Shown: in pieces, positions 36,480 to 47,538 of the stretch | How positions within the stretch are numbered: the first letter of the stretch is position 1 | Layout: each line of letters starts with the position of its first letter | NCBI GenBank assembly: GCA_907163375.1 | Contig: CAJQUW010012467.1 | Coordinates: 1 to 64,000, forward strand | Source: Prostheceraeus crozeri | Lineage: Eukaryota > Platyhelminthes > Polycladida > Euryleptidae | Direction of reading: 5' to 3' | DNA: 64,000 bases | The notes under the pieces: generated by a model | Told to the model about the DNA's origin: nothing | Databases searched by the model: none | Seen by the model: only the letters and a program-made list of their open reading frames with translations | Program-made: the position numbers and the translations under genes

Positions 36480-37391
36480 TTAACCCTTTAGGGCACAGAT
36501 CTCCATTCTACTGAGGAATCTTATTTTCTTCTCGTGGATAGTTGTTGTAGGGTCCCATTAAGACGTATCTCAAGTATTTTGAAAAATATATATCGGGAAT
36601 ATTATTTTTGGGTGGGTTGGTACATTGTATTTGTACCACTAATACCCTAGTGAAATTTTCGCTCTCGACAAGATAGTTTTTTAGCAAGATTTTTTGTTGC
36701 GCTCTCTTAATGTCACGTATCCTAACGTAGATGGTTACCTTTGGGTTTTTGTTGGGTATAAATATTGCCACCACGCCTCAAAAGTAAACCCATCTTTTAT
36801 GTAATTGTAATGATAACAGTTAACAAAAAATCTATCTTATATCGTACAAACACAATCTAAAAATATAATTTAAAGTGATATTAGCTCATTTCCCAAAAAT
36901 GAATATATTGTTAATGTTTGTTTGTCTTCTGTAATAGATGATGATCTTTCGAAATCAAATTTCAATTTCGGACACCTGTTGAGTCAGAGTAGATATTTGC
37001 GATCAAAGTAAAGTGATTCAAACATTATCTCTTTCTACTTATGTATCACGTGGTATATTACAGTACTGTTCTACATACATATATCAGCAATCGTATATGA
37101 TCAACTGATTTCGGCGTTAATTTGAATGAATAAAAACAGGTTGGTACAAAAATACACCACAAAACGGGAAAGAGAAATTTTACATTGCAAGTAAAGTAAA
37201 ATGCATAGTGTGGCTAATAAGTAGGGGATACGACAGGTTTTACTAACTGTTAAAAAAACCTACAGTCCGTCATATAGGGAACAAGTATTCTCCATTATTC
37301 AAAACAGAATCTGCCATCGAGTAAAAATTCATTGTAATTTCTGAATAAGGCAACTACAATTCATTTTGAAGTCTGCAAAAATAGAGAGTTT

Positions 37392-37472
37392 CAGCAGCGG
37401 GATTACGAACCCGCGTAATTTTGACTTGTGCTGTGTCCGGTGTTAATCCTCGCACACCACTGCGAACACGCT
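37392..37472 (-). repeat. tRNA-derived SINE-like head (minus strand)
   Basis: On the minus strand, GCAGTGGTGTGCGAGG resembles an RNA polymerase III A box. About 45 nt later, GCGGGTTCGTAATCCCGC gives a T-arm-like hairpin with a B-box core. The two lie at tRNA-like spacing, but the anticodon arm is not clear, so a SINE head or a decayed tRNA is more likely than a working tRNA gene. Confidence 0.4.
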
Positions 37473-37756
37473 GTAAAACTGAATTGAGCACGCGGTTTAT
37501 ACTACGGCCTTATCAGTTACTTATTCAGTGTCTTCAAGTTGTAGGAATTTTACATATAAGAATCGCGATTTTAGTACAACAATTTAAATAGATCATGAAG
37601 ATCCCATGTCTTTGTTTTGTCGTCAGACCTACTGATTTTTTATAAGTGTTACTGTTTCTATAATCCATACTCGCATTACAATGTGCTATAAGCGTTGCAT
37701 GTGTAGCCATGCATACAAAGCTATATTAGAGAATAAACATTATGCTTTTTTTTCAG

Positions 37757-39616
37757 GAATGTCAAAGGCGCGAAGTGCGTGAGAGTCGTTCATTCAAGGA
37801 GGGGAGCTGCCTCAAGCTGCATATTGCCCTGCTATATGCGGACAATAGTGACGAGGAAAGTGAACCATTAGGCGATGAAGAACGAATCTTTCACTCACTG
37901 ATGACCAGACAGGCAGAGGCTGATTGAAACAAATTATTTGGAATGAAGCAAGTTGAAGACGAAGATGAACTAGGAAAGAGCGAACACAATCCGAACACCA
38001 CACAGCTTGAATTGGACTCAATAATAAGATGAAATCAGTTGAAGTAACGAATCTCCTATTTCTTTCGCGCCAGCGTTAAAAATACGATTCTTGAGCTACT
38101 AGTGAAGCTGCAACACCTTACGTAGTGTTGTGAAAACGATATTCAGGTTCCAAAAAATTGATAGAAGAAAAGTCGAATCCTACCCCAGTCCGTTTTAATG
38201 TGCCTGAGCCAAGGAAAAGGAGTTGACCTGAATACCAATACTGAAGTAATATGAAGGCGCTACTTGGCCTCCTATAGTGTGATGGGTTTTATAATATATT
38301 GCCTGAGTTGGAGAGACTATTGGAGAGCAAGATGACGATCTTCATGTCAGCCAAAGTTTCCAACCCTATGACCAGCTAGAAAGCTATTTGAGAATCCTGA
38401 AGAGCTCATTTGCACTTTCAATCGGACAATGATGCAGATAACATCTGGAAGGTACCTCGGGAAAATTCGAGCCAGTCCCTGGCATCATGCCAACATGGTT
38501 TTTCATGATGCTTATGAATACGAAGAAAGAGCTTTCGGATAGATGAGAGATCATTATGGGAAATTCCAGGGAAACATAATTCCAACAATACAATACATAT
38601 GAGAGGGGAAAACCGACTCATTGGGGTTTCAAAGAGTGGATTCTCGGCGGCAGCTAAATCTCGTTATGCTTATCAGATACATCATTGCTATACTGGAAAG
38701 GATATCACGGAAACTCAATCCTTGGCTTGGGAGAACAGGTCGTTACGAAGCTGAGCAAGCTGTGTGGACAGGATCCTTCGATGTGTGTGATTTGGAATGC
38801 GATAACTTTTTTCACTTTCCATTCAATCATCTTGAAGACCTCCATGCAGAAAAGGAACCAGCAATGCTATTGGAACAATTCGTTCTCATCGGAAGGGCCT
38901 GCCTCCAAAAGCAAAAGAAGTTAAAGAAGATGAAAGAATAGGAGGAAACTCACTCTTTTGTCTCGCAGAATGAAAGGTTTCCTCGTGTGCCAATGGTATG
39001 GAACAAGCGACCAGTCCTAATCGTCGTCTAACTTCCGGTTGATCCCCTCACAGACAACAGTTGTTAGAAATGAAGGAATGTACGAGGGCAACATGGAAAA
39101 CAGCCGCGAAGACCATCCCATCTGTTGTCGTGCAATTACCAATTGCAGCGATATGCAGGCGCGGTTGATTTGTGCGATCAATCAGAAAGAAAGTTTCGTA
39201 CGAGACTCGCGCATCACAGATCCCCAAAGCAAAGGAAGTACTACCTTCGTCTATTTTCTTCGTCCTTTTGGACCATGGCTATCAACAATGGCATATGTTT
39301 TCTAGACTGCTCTAGGAAACTGGGAAAGATGTCATCGTACGAAATTTCTACGTATCAGTGCAAAACAGCATGCTTCCGTGGATTCGCACAGTAGAGAAAG
39401 AGAGCCCAAGATGCTGCACCCTCCTGCCAAAGACTATTACGTAGTTCGACGTCCAAATACACTTTACATCTTCCCAAGTGTCTGCCGCGGACAGAAACGA
39501 TTGCAAACATTGTCAGACTCCCGATTGGTAGGCTCAACAGGAGTAACATTCATGCGCACAGAATTGATTGATGTTGGCGCTCCTGTCGCTGGAATAGTTC
39601 CTCGAAATTGCTCTTA
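37757..39616 (+). pseudogene. piggyBac transposase, decayed copy
   Basis: A TTTTTTTTCAG acceptor (to 37,756) precedes an acidic segment (DNSDEESEPLGDEE), as at the N-terminus of piggyBac transposases. Scattered over three frames are a region near 38,650-38,750 (SKSRYAYQIHHCYTGKD), a WNAITFF-type segment near 38,800 and a C-terminal catalytic region near 39,150-39,260 (RYAGAVDLCDQSERKF then KQRKYYLRLFSS). The last matches the piggyBac GGVDxxDQ...KKYYLRLF signature that holds the third catalytic Asp. Numerous frameshifts and stops break it. The segment near 39,430-39,616 is open but has no clear C-terminal zinc-binding cluster. It is older than the minus-strand copy beside it. Confidence 0.6.
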
Positions 39617-39965
39617 ACGGGACTATCATTCTCTTGGGACGTTACACAATCTTAAGGGAGATCATTTCGTAACTGCAATTTTATGCTTCTCGCATGTGAA
39701 ACGATGAGACTCTGGGTATCGTGGAATATACAGGTCATTCGGAATAGCAGATGTTTTACTCAATTTCATGTCTAAATTCAATAAGTCTTATTTCAAAGTG
39801 TAATCCGTTTTGTGGTACATTTTTGTACCACATCAAAAAATCAATATGTCAACGCTTTATATTAGATATTTTCTAATATATTCACTAATTTACCATATTT
39901 AAGCAAGATAACATTGATTTATTTATGCTTCTTAGGTTAGTTACCTTATAAACCTCAAAGGGTTA

Positions 39966-40290
39966 AAATTGTATTTTGATATTGTGCAATATACCAAACC
40001 CCTCATGTTATTGTGTAATTCAGAGCACTACACTTGTTGGAGAAATGCCTGTTTTTCACATACAACTCAAAAAAATGATCAATCGATGATTGATGATGAT
40101 TAACAATATACGTGTTGTCGTGAGTTGTGTCCAAATTGAATGAGTCCTAATGAGTCCAAATGAAATGTGTCCACGAACGATATCATTCGTGTGTTGTGTC
40201 CAAATTTAGGCCTATCAAGCAATGGGGGAATGAAACTATTCATGATAACATGAGTAGCAGTTCCTCTGACTATTCAGACATAGAGCAACG
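39966..40290. other. Spacer between the two piggyBac copies
   Basis: Contains no coding frame. It is probably the 3' untranslated part of one of the two piggyBac copies. A left tip for the minus-strand copy could not be found. Confidence 0.4.
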
Positions 40291-41970
40291 TCACAGATCC
40301 TGCAGAATACATTTACTTCGGCAGTCGTTTTGGTTTGAAGAACAGAACGCACATCGTGCTCTATTGCTTTTGACAATTGGAAGGTGAGGAATACCATTGG
40401 ATGATGGTTGGAGCAACTTTCTTTTCTTCGACTTTGCAGATTCGAACCTCGGTTTGGATCTTGATGAGAATTGTCCTACAAGACCATGAACAATCTTCAA
40501 GCGAAAGTCCTTCGATGACATGGAAGGGACGTCTTTCATCTGCTTGTACACTATGTAGGCATTTGAAATGGCGGTGTCAATTTGATCGAAGAATAGTCTG
40601 AGGTAGTATTTGTACGGGCTTCGGTGGTCGATTTCATAGCATCCTTTCCTTTGATCAGAGATGTCCACACCTCCCATGTAGCAATTGTACATGGCTATCA
40701 TTATCGGGATGTCAACCTCTGCCTTTTGTGCCGATCCTTTGACTTTTCGCTGTTTAGAGGTCGCTCCATGAGGCGTTCAAGTAATTCGATACAGCGTACA
40801 CGCACCGTCGATCCTTCCATTGGATAAATGCCACCTTCCCATTGCTTTGGACAGTGCCAAATGGTTCCCCAGACTTCATCGCTGCGTCAGTTTTCAATTG
40901 GGGCAAGTGCTTCTTGTTCTTTCTGATGGTTGCAACCGACTTGATGCCATATTCATGTAATTTCTCCATCAAGGGAACCGAAGAGAAAAAATTGTCAAAC
41001 GCTAAAACATATCCTTTATCTCTAATGTTTTGTGACAGTTGCAGAACCACCGATTCGCCAAGTGTATGTGAAGAGTCGGAGAATTCATCATGTTTTTTCC
41101 GGTGTACAGGTGATATTCGAAGACATAGCCTGTCTTTGCCGAAGCTCTGACCAATATTTTGAATCCCCAGCGCACTGATGGTTTGTTCTTGATGTATTGC
41201 TTCATGATGTTATTACCTTTAAATTTTATCATTCTCTCGTCAATTGAATGGGATTTTGAAAGGCTGATGGCATCCTGAAAGTGCATGTTGAAATGATCTA
41301 AAACCGCCTGAATCTTGTAGGCACGTTCATTAGGGGTGGCGTCCCAATTGTTAGAGAAGTGCAGATTCTTTCTAATTGCTTCGAATCTTGCCAGGGTCAT
41401 TACATTATTCACAAATGGAACATCAACTGCTCTGTCAGTGGACCAATAATCCCTCATTTCAGGAAGAACATGCAGGCCCATTAGAACACAAATACCCACG
41501 AAGGCCTTCATTTCTTCTTCTTCAACAGAAAAAACGTTCCCATTTTGTTTCGCGTATTCGTGTGACTGGGGAATTAGTATGTTACCAATAAGTTGATTCA
41601 ACCCAGAAACTTTGAGAAATACTTCATATGGGCAGTTCAGTTCAAGGATGTCAGACCGAATAATGTCATATTCAATTGTTTTTGAGAACGATGGATTAGG
41701 TTGAAGACTAGCTTTGGTATTCCATGAGTTACAGAAGAGGGTTTCTCTTGGTCCTGTCATAGTTGAAGTAGTAGGTCATTCATCAGATTCAGGTGCTTGT
41801 GAAGTCGATATGACGGTTTCGTCCAATCCGGCGTCATAGTCCGCTTCAAGGAAAGACATATCCTCTTCATCAACATGGGCAGGCTCTTCATCGGAATCAT
41901 CGGCGAAAAGCAATTGTATTGCCTGTCGACCAGCAGATCGTTTGGTGATGAAAATTCATTCCGCTATCCC
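40291..41970 (-). pseudogene. piggyBac transposase, nearly complete, few lesions
   Basis: Read leftward from an acceptor (TTATTTCAG, exon start 41,970), the gene encodes an acidic N-terminus (ADDSDEEPAHVDEEDMSF), then FVGICVLMGLHVLPEMRDYW, SIDERMIKFKGNN (first catalytic Asp), LAFDNFFSSVPLM (second), MGGVDISDQRKGCY (third) with KYYLRLFF. It ends in a Cys-rich cluster (RCAFCSSNQNDCRSKC) typical of the piggyBac C-terminal finger. The enzyme would cut and paste at TTAA. I see one in-frame stop near 41,776, before the first Met of the long frame, and frameshifts near 41,060 and 40,770. A Met after the stop gives an alternative start at 41,760. With only about three lesions this copy is young. Confidence 0.8.
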
Positions 41971-42120
41971 CTGAAATAAGAAATCAAAATTGAAACAGCA
42001 GCTACTTGTAATCATTTTCTGATTCCGTACATTATTTAGAAGATTCAATGTATTACTTAATGTCACAGAAAGTAAACATCTACGCTATAAATAATAATTG
42101 AGGCATAAGCACCACAGAAA

Positions 42121-42186
42121 CGGACATAGCCTAGTGGAACTACTTCGGAATAACGATGCTAATAGTGTGAGGTCGAGTCCCTGAAG
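42121..42186 (+). repeat. tRNA-like SINE fragment
   Basis: CATAGCCTAGTGGAACTACT resembles a polymerase III A box, and AGGTCGAGTCCC about 30 nt later resembles a B box. Stem pairing is poor, so this is probably a tRNA-derived SINE head rather than a gene. Confidence 0.35.
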
Positions 42187-43150
42187 AGAAAATTTTGCCA
42201 AAAACTACATTGGTGGAGCGTCATAGACGCAAAAGTGTATCTAGGCTTTTTGGATGTATGTCAAGTACCTAGCAATACATTTTTCAGAACATGTACTAGC
42301 ATTCGTGAATATTCCATTATTTTGCATAATTTTCCTCTAAGGCTTAGTGGTATATATTTGTACCACCTACGTGTTCTATTTCAATTTTGCACAAACAAAC
42401 AAATTATCAGCTCATGTCGCGACCAATTATGTTTTTTCAGGTTATCATCTTACCAAAATTGTGGTAGAAAAGTTACTAGAACATGAAAGAGACAGATGAA
42501 ATGAACACTTACCCGATGCAATTCCCAAAAAGTCGATAATGAAAAAAATGTCCAATTTCATCGTCTGTATCCACTAGAAAATAATTGATTTTGTAAAACA
42601 AACTCGTCACAGCTTTTTTTCAATGCATTTTCTACCAAGTTGTTAGATATGGTAAATGACAACGGAAAACAAGAGCCGAAACACGATCACAAAAGAATAC
42701 ATTGTTGCTGGTATAAAAATGTACCACTAAACCCTAAAGGGTTAAAATAGCACAAACATCTGGGCATGTTGAGACAGAGTAGTTGCATGCTAAAAATTTG
42801 AGAAACTATGAGCATGAAAGAATTTGATTAGCACAATAAAACCCTTTGTAATTTAGCACTTCAATATTTAGATGTGTATCAGGCTATAGGCCTACTTATA
42901 CTATAGCATTAATATTTGGATGACAAATAATTGAAAAATTTTTTGAAACAGTTTAACATGCGGCAAGATCTAAAAATTCTATTTCAGGACCGCAAAAAGT
43001 TTAGGTGGATAATGTTTTTATCAATTTCGACAATTATTATTGCTATTCGATTTCTGCTTAAGTGTATAATTTTTCTATCGTTTCTTAAAGATGCATCCAT
43101 CAAGGATGCATAATTCTGCTCTGCACATCAGCACAAAAGTTGTCTTCATT
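42187..43150. other. piggyBac right end and flank, no gene
   Basis: Holds the GTGGTATAT...GTACCACC palindrome near 42,349 and the piggyBac tip at 42,741. The rest has no recognisable content. Confidence 0.4.
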
Positions 43151-43642
43151 TTACAGGTGTTGATTGCTGAGGCTGTGCAAACTCGTCTTATCTGTGCATC
43201 GATGACTCAAGACCTGACCTACGTTCGGCTGCTTTTCTGTCTTGTTATTTGAGCTAATTAGCCCGAAAGCTACTGGAATTTTATTTACCCATAAGTCTCT
43301 CATACTCGCAACGTCCAAGTGATCATCAGATTCGGACAACCGCCTTGTGATCCAACCAAAGATGCTTTTGAGTTACCTCGCATCATCGCCTCAAATTTCA
43401 TTTGAGTAGTGAATGTTTCTCTGTTGAATTGTAACAGAGAAAGTGGTATCACCTCTATTCTTTAAAATGCGACTGATAACGGCGCGACGGTGTTCGACTC
43501 GAAATGACAGTGTTCCAGATGACGTGAAATACGCATTCGGGCTGTGGGCATGTTTTCTGTTTGGAAGGATTTTCAAATGAAGGATGATCAAATCCGGATA
43601 GAGAAATTTCCCATATATGTTGATAAAAGTGATTTTCATCAA
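43151..43642 (-). other. Two protein-like open stretches, function unknown
   Basis: Leftward, 43,642-43,391 encodes an 83-residue stretch with a mixed, globular-looking composition (KHAHSPNAYFTSSGTLSF, then EHRRAVISRILKNRGD). 43,339-43,151 encodes 62 residues (SESDDHLDVASMRDLWVNKI). They are in order on one strand with a stop and a possible donor between them, so they could be neighbouring exons. No family is recognised. They lie inside the CAACGTTGA-bounded segment. Confidence 0.25.
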
Positions 43643-43931
43643 GATTATTTGTATCTGATCGTTCGATGTGTGCTACTATATAAACGTCATCTTGTATGGT
43701 GGTGAAGCTTTCTTCATTTGCTAAATTCTTAAGCGGATGAAAAATTGTGTTTTTGAAAGATGTCCATCCCTTCTGCTGTTTACTTGGGAGAGAAGGGCTC
43801 AGTTTTTGTAATCTCGATGTTATCCTACAAAGTAAAATTTTAGTAGGAATATTTTACCAAATGTGTAGGCCTAACTACTGTTTTACTGCGAGGTTACTAT
43901 TGTACGGAAAGACGATCATGTTTGAAATTTG

Positions 43932-44809
43932 AATAAAGAACACTTACTTCAGTTTAAAGCGCTATATTCTGTAGGCCCTATAGCTTAAAAAGAAGCGCAT
44001 CGTGTCATAATGTATTTGTTTTAATCAGAAGAAAACTCCATAAGCTGAATGATTGTTCAATCGCTTTTTATTCAAATTTCAAATATCTTTTAACTATATT
44101 ACTCAATAAACTATGATGGCACCCTTGCGGTCGACAAAGCTCCATCAAGAAAAATCTAAAGAATATTTCAGAGTAACATTTTCCGAATAATCGTTTGCGC
44201 TGCCATTTTATATAGGTTTGTTATCAGGGATCGCAATTTTCCGTTTTTTACGAAATTAAACTAATGTAGGCTAAATATTTCAAATTTACGCATTCAAACC
44301 CCGGTTTTTCCCGATTTTCCGTTTTATGTAGCTCACCTTGTTTCATTTTCGTTTTAAGTCACATAATCGTCATATAAGCAATGATCAGCAAAATTTAGAG
44401 CATGTAAGAGTTTATGAACCTCAAATATGAAACATTTTCTTCTACAGCTATTCTACCAATTCCCGGTCAAAACATTGCAAGATTAATTCAATTCTGCTGC
44501 AAATTACTTAATTGCATTTTTATATTCAATCACCATAATAGGTACGGATATAGGATGATTTTATGTGTTTAATGCATGACTCCATATTGCATGAAGCCCG
44601 ATGTTTTCGGCGGATGTTCCAAGTGACCCAGCAGTTTGTGATTCCAGTTTTATGTCATTTTGCTCATGTCAAATTACGTCATTGAAATGTAAATAAATAT
44701 GCCTATCAACAATCGTGATATTTTCCTTACTTATATCGTTGAACGGGTAATGAGGATGTAAGGTTGAAAATCAGTTTAAAGAAGGTTTTATATTAACAGA
44801 AAGTAGTTG
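43932..44809. other. No supported gene
   Basis: AT-rich sequence with scattered TTTTCCGTTTT words near 44,235 and 44,320 and no recognisable frame. Confidence 0.4.
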
Positions 44810-44993
44810 ATAAAACGTTGATCACCCCACTTTCTTCAACGTTTTTAAGTAACGTTGAATCAACGCTATATCAGCGGCCAAAGCGTCACGATATCAACCA
44901 TCCATCAACGTTGAATCAACCGTTTATCAACCAAAATCTCGTTGAACATCAACGTTTTTTCACCGTTGATTCAACGTCATCTTTTTAATTGGG
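44810..44993. repeat. Right array of CAACGTTGA repeats
   Basis: Words such as CAACGTTGAATCAAC, ATCAACGTTTTTTCACC and GTTGATTCAACG recur head to tail. The outer edge GACGTCATC-like TTTTTAATTGGG is the inverted counterpart of the left array edge at 33,683. Confidence 0.7.
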
Positions 44994-45221
44994 TTAGTGT
45001 TGTAGTAAGAAACATGTAGATTACGGAATTGTATACATTCCATGCGATGATTTTTGAGAAGAGGCAGAGTCAATAAATCAGAAAAATGAATTGGCATTAC
45101 TGTATTTTAATTAGAAGCATCGAAAAATGACATAATATGGAAAAATCCATTTCACCCGATTTCGCCCGCCGGGCGGGTGAAATCGGGTTTTTTCTGACCG
45201 GGTGGGTTTTGACCAACCCTG

Positions 45222-45890
45222 CTGCCATGTCACCCCAACATGATACTGCCAAGTCACCCCAACCCCAGTAAGGTAAGAAAATGAGTTCAAACACAATGTT
45301 AATATGATCTGAATGTTTTTACACTGTAGGTGTCCATGCACCATGACCTAAGTAAAATATCTTTAATAATGGTTTATGTCAAATCTATCACAAGACGAGA
45401 ATGTCCCAAAAGTTGAGCATTTCCAAAAGTTACGATTTTTGCAGGTAAAATAGTTTTTTGCTCCTAAAAAAGAGTACAAGTGCAAATAATCCGCAGGCAT
45501 CTTGCTCCAGCATCTTTATTCTAGAGCTACTTCGAAATGTATATTTCGGATTTTTGATTTATGAAGCCTATTAACTGCAAGACCCCAACTGCCAAGTCAC
45601 CCCAGCTTCCCCTAGAGATCCCAAATTTTGAATGAAAAATCTGAAGTCGAACCCGAAAGCATTTTTTGTTCATACTGATCACCCTAGTAATGTCAATATT
45701 TCTCCTAAGATCAACTCCTCTGAATTTAAAGCGATTGTTATATAAATCAGTTAAACATAAACGAAACAACATTTTCCGTAACCAAATGTAATGATTTGAG
45801 GTGTGGTTCGTGCGATTACATACTTGAAGGACAAACATATAATGTAAGCGGAAACTATTCTATGCAAAACATAATATTAATTGTGTAACC
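45222..45890 (+). mobile_element. Terminal region of Polinton-type element B (right arm)
   Basis: Contains repeated ACTGCC(A/T)TGTCACCCCAAC-like words at 45,223, 45,243 and 45,590 and a 300-bp stretch whose inverted copy is at 26,046-26,365. It leads directly to the first gene of element B at 45,895. Long terminal inverted repeats with internal repeats are usual for Polintons. Confidence 0.6.
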
Positions 45891-45894
45891 AAAA

Positions 45895-46530
45895 ATGTTA
45901 GAAACCGCAAGAATATATCCTTCATTATCATATGAAATGGATATTGCAAGACACAAAGATAGAGTACGTTATATGAAAGATAAGGAATCTCAATTATTAT
46001 TAAGATTAGAGCATTATAAAAAATTAAGAAAGAGATGGAGTAAAGTTAAGAATGTAACACAAGAAATTGGCATATTCTTAACAATAAGTTTAGGTGCTTT
46101 AACAATTGTTATATCTTCAGGTGTTTTAGTAATTCCAGTAGTTGCTACAGCTTTAACAGGTACGGGTGTTTTTGCAACTTCACTTGTTACAATGTTAGAT
46201 AAATCTTTAATAACTAAGAAACGAAAACCATTAAAAACTAAGCATTTACATATTAAAGAAGTCTATGATAAACTACATTACTACTTTCAAAGAGTATGTG
46301 ATGATAATGTTATTACGTTAGATGAGATTGAAAAATTTGATCAAATAGCTAATGAAGTAAATCAAATATCATTTCAATCACAGACAGAAAAAGTTGATGA
46401 TAAAAATAAAAAGGATGGCAAAATTTCTAGTGATGCTAAAATTTCTAATGAAGAAAATGATAAAATTTTTTTAGAAGAGCTAAAAACTTTAAGCGAAAAT
46501 TTAAGCAAAACTTTATTAAACAAAACTTAA
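45895..46530 (+). CDS. Membrane protein of element B
   Basis: A 211-residue protein with a basic helical N-terminal third and two close hydrophobic helices at about residues 61-103 (IGIFLTISLGALTIVISSGV, then a segment with VVATALTG). A charged lysine-rich C-terminus follows. The layout suggests a hairpin membrane anchor with both long ends on one side. It is the first gene after the terminal region, close upstream of the coiled-coil gene. I know no family with certainty; a virion membrane or entry role is inference from its place among structural genes. The frame is open throughout. Confidence 0.55.
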   Translation: MLETARIYPSLSYEMDIARHKDRVRYMKDKESQLLLRLEHYKKLRKRWSKVKNVTQEIGIFLTISLGALTIVISSGVLVIPVVATALTGTGVFATSLVTMLDKSLITKKRKPLKTKHLHIKEVYDKLHYYFQRVCDDNVITLDEIEKFDQIANEVNQISFQSQTEKVDDKNKKDGKISSDAKISNEENDKIFLEELKTLSENLSKTLLNKT

Positions 46531-46585
46531 AAAGAGAAAACTTTAAACGAAAAGATGTCAAACAACAAAGCAATAAAAAAATAAT

Positions 46586-47481
46586 TTGTTCAGTAAAATG
46601 TTTTTGCTGTATTCCAATGTTACCACAAAATTCAAATATTATATTTTAAAAATAGATAAAATTAGAGCTGATAATTTTAAAAGAATAAAACAATTAGAAG
46701 AGTTAATAAAACAAAGAAATATTATGAAAGAAAATCATCTTCAACATAGAATGATAAAAGCTGGTATTCAATCTGATATGTTTGAAAAAATGCAGCAAAC
46801 CGAGCAAATAAAAACTGATTTTGAAAAAACTATGAAACCATTTAAAACTCTTGAAAAAGAACTTACAAATAATGATAAACAAATTGATATAACAGATCCA
46901 GAGCACGAAACTATATTAGATGACTATGGATTACTAGAATCAAACATTAATAAGAAATTACCAAAATCTATGCAATTTGAACATTCTATTTCATTTATAG
47001 ATGGAAAAACAATACCTAGATTTTATTTCGGACAAAAAGAAATATTTCCACAACCTTTTCGACGTTTAATTTTTTCAACAGATAAATATCCTTTTAATTT
47101 AGATAGAAATTTTGTTAATCTTTTAAGAGGAGCAGATTTAAATAATTATGCTGTAGATGATCTTATAAAATATAAAGCTATGTTAGATAGAGTTGTTGTA
47201 GTAAAAACTCTTAGACGTTATAAACAATTAGAAAATTTATTATGAACGGGAGTTAAAGTAGGGAAAGGTTTATCTGAAAAACAGAAAACAGAAACAACCA
47301 TATTTTTACCAGATGATACACAAGAATTACTAAATAGATTAAATATTTTAATATCTGCAATAAAAGAAGGACATAATTCTAGTTTCAATGAAATTCATGC
47401 TATATTGAAAAGACTGCTGGAAAAGAAGATTCTAAATGAAGAGGATTATAAAAGTGTAGCTGAAATATGTTGTTGTTTTTA
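46586..47481 (+). pseudogene. Coiled-coil structural protein of element B (fossil)
   Basis: The gene encodes a long lysine/glutamate-rich coiled coil in its first half. A more globular part follows with FIDGKTIPRFYFGQKEIF and repeated basic/hydrophobic helices, and then a helical tail. The position between the membrane protein and minor capsid genes suggests a structural or assembly role. The counterpart in element A may be the coiled-coil remnant at 3.9-4.2 kb. The gene is broken, with one break visible. No catalytic motif is seen. Confidence 0.5.
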
Positions 47482-47538
47482 ATTTTTTATAAAAAAAATA
47501 TTTCATAAAAAATATTTATACAAAATTTTAACTAAAAA

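Larger units (their letters stand above)
36484..42741. mobile_element. piggyBac element or piggyBac composite with TTAA target sites
   Basis: The left end is TTAA followed by CCCTTTAGGG (36,480-36,493) and the right end is CCCTAAAGGG followed by TTAA (42,732-42,745). These are the target and tip expected for piggyBac. Two transposase remnants in opposite orientation lie inside (37.76-39.62 plus, 40.29-41.97 minus). A third tip-like CCTCAAAGGG followed by TTAA ends at 39,965. Two piggyBac copies therefore seem to be joined tail to tail. Subterminal palindromes of GTGGTAC...GTACCAC type lie near 36,625, 39,811, 42,349 and 42,712. Confidence 0.7.
33683..44993. mobile_element. 11.3-kb segment bounded by inverted CAACGTTGA arrays, probable composite element
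   Basis: The two arrays face each other with matching outer edges (CCCAA...AAATGACG), as in DNA transposons with long, internally repetitive terminal inverted repeats. No clean target duplication was found: flanks are AATATTT on the left and TTAGTG on the right. The segment contains at least one piggyBac insertion, tRNA-like sequences and several unassigned open stretches. It is either one large element with its own unidentified transposase or two related short elements in opposite orientation. Confidence 0.45.
27600..45221. mobile_element. hAT-like insertion, 17.6 kb, with perfect 8-bp target duplication
   Basis: The left end reads CAGGGTTGGTCGGCAAAAAA and the right end is the reverse complement of CAGGGTTGGTCAAAACCCAC. 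The 8 bp CTGCCATG occurs directly outside both ends (27,592-27,599 and 45,222-45,229). CAGGG-type termini and 8-bp duplications are hallmarks of the hAT superfamily. No hAT transposase is visible. After subtracting the inner elements (28,667-33,558 and 33,683-44,993), only about 1.4 kb of its own sequence remains, so it was probably a short non-autonomous element enlarged by later insertions. GGGTTT-rich subterminal sequence with CGGGCGGG is shared by both ends. Confidence 0.8.

Noticed and set aside
36484-39965. A single clean piggyBac copy ending at 39,965
   Set aside because: The tip there (CCTCAAAGGG) matches the left tip only partly, and no left tip for the neighbouring copy was found, so I kept the composite reading with outer TTAA sites.
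40842-41591. Plus-strand frames across the piggyBac gene
   Set aside because: They are antisense shadows of the minus-strand transposase.
42121-42186. Functional tRNA gene
   Set aside because: A-box and B-box-like words are present but acceptor and anticodon stems do not pair well.
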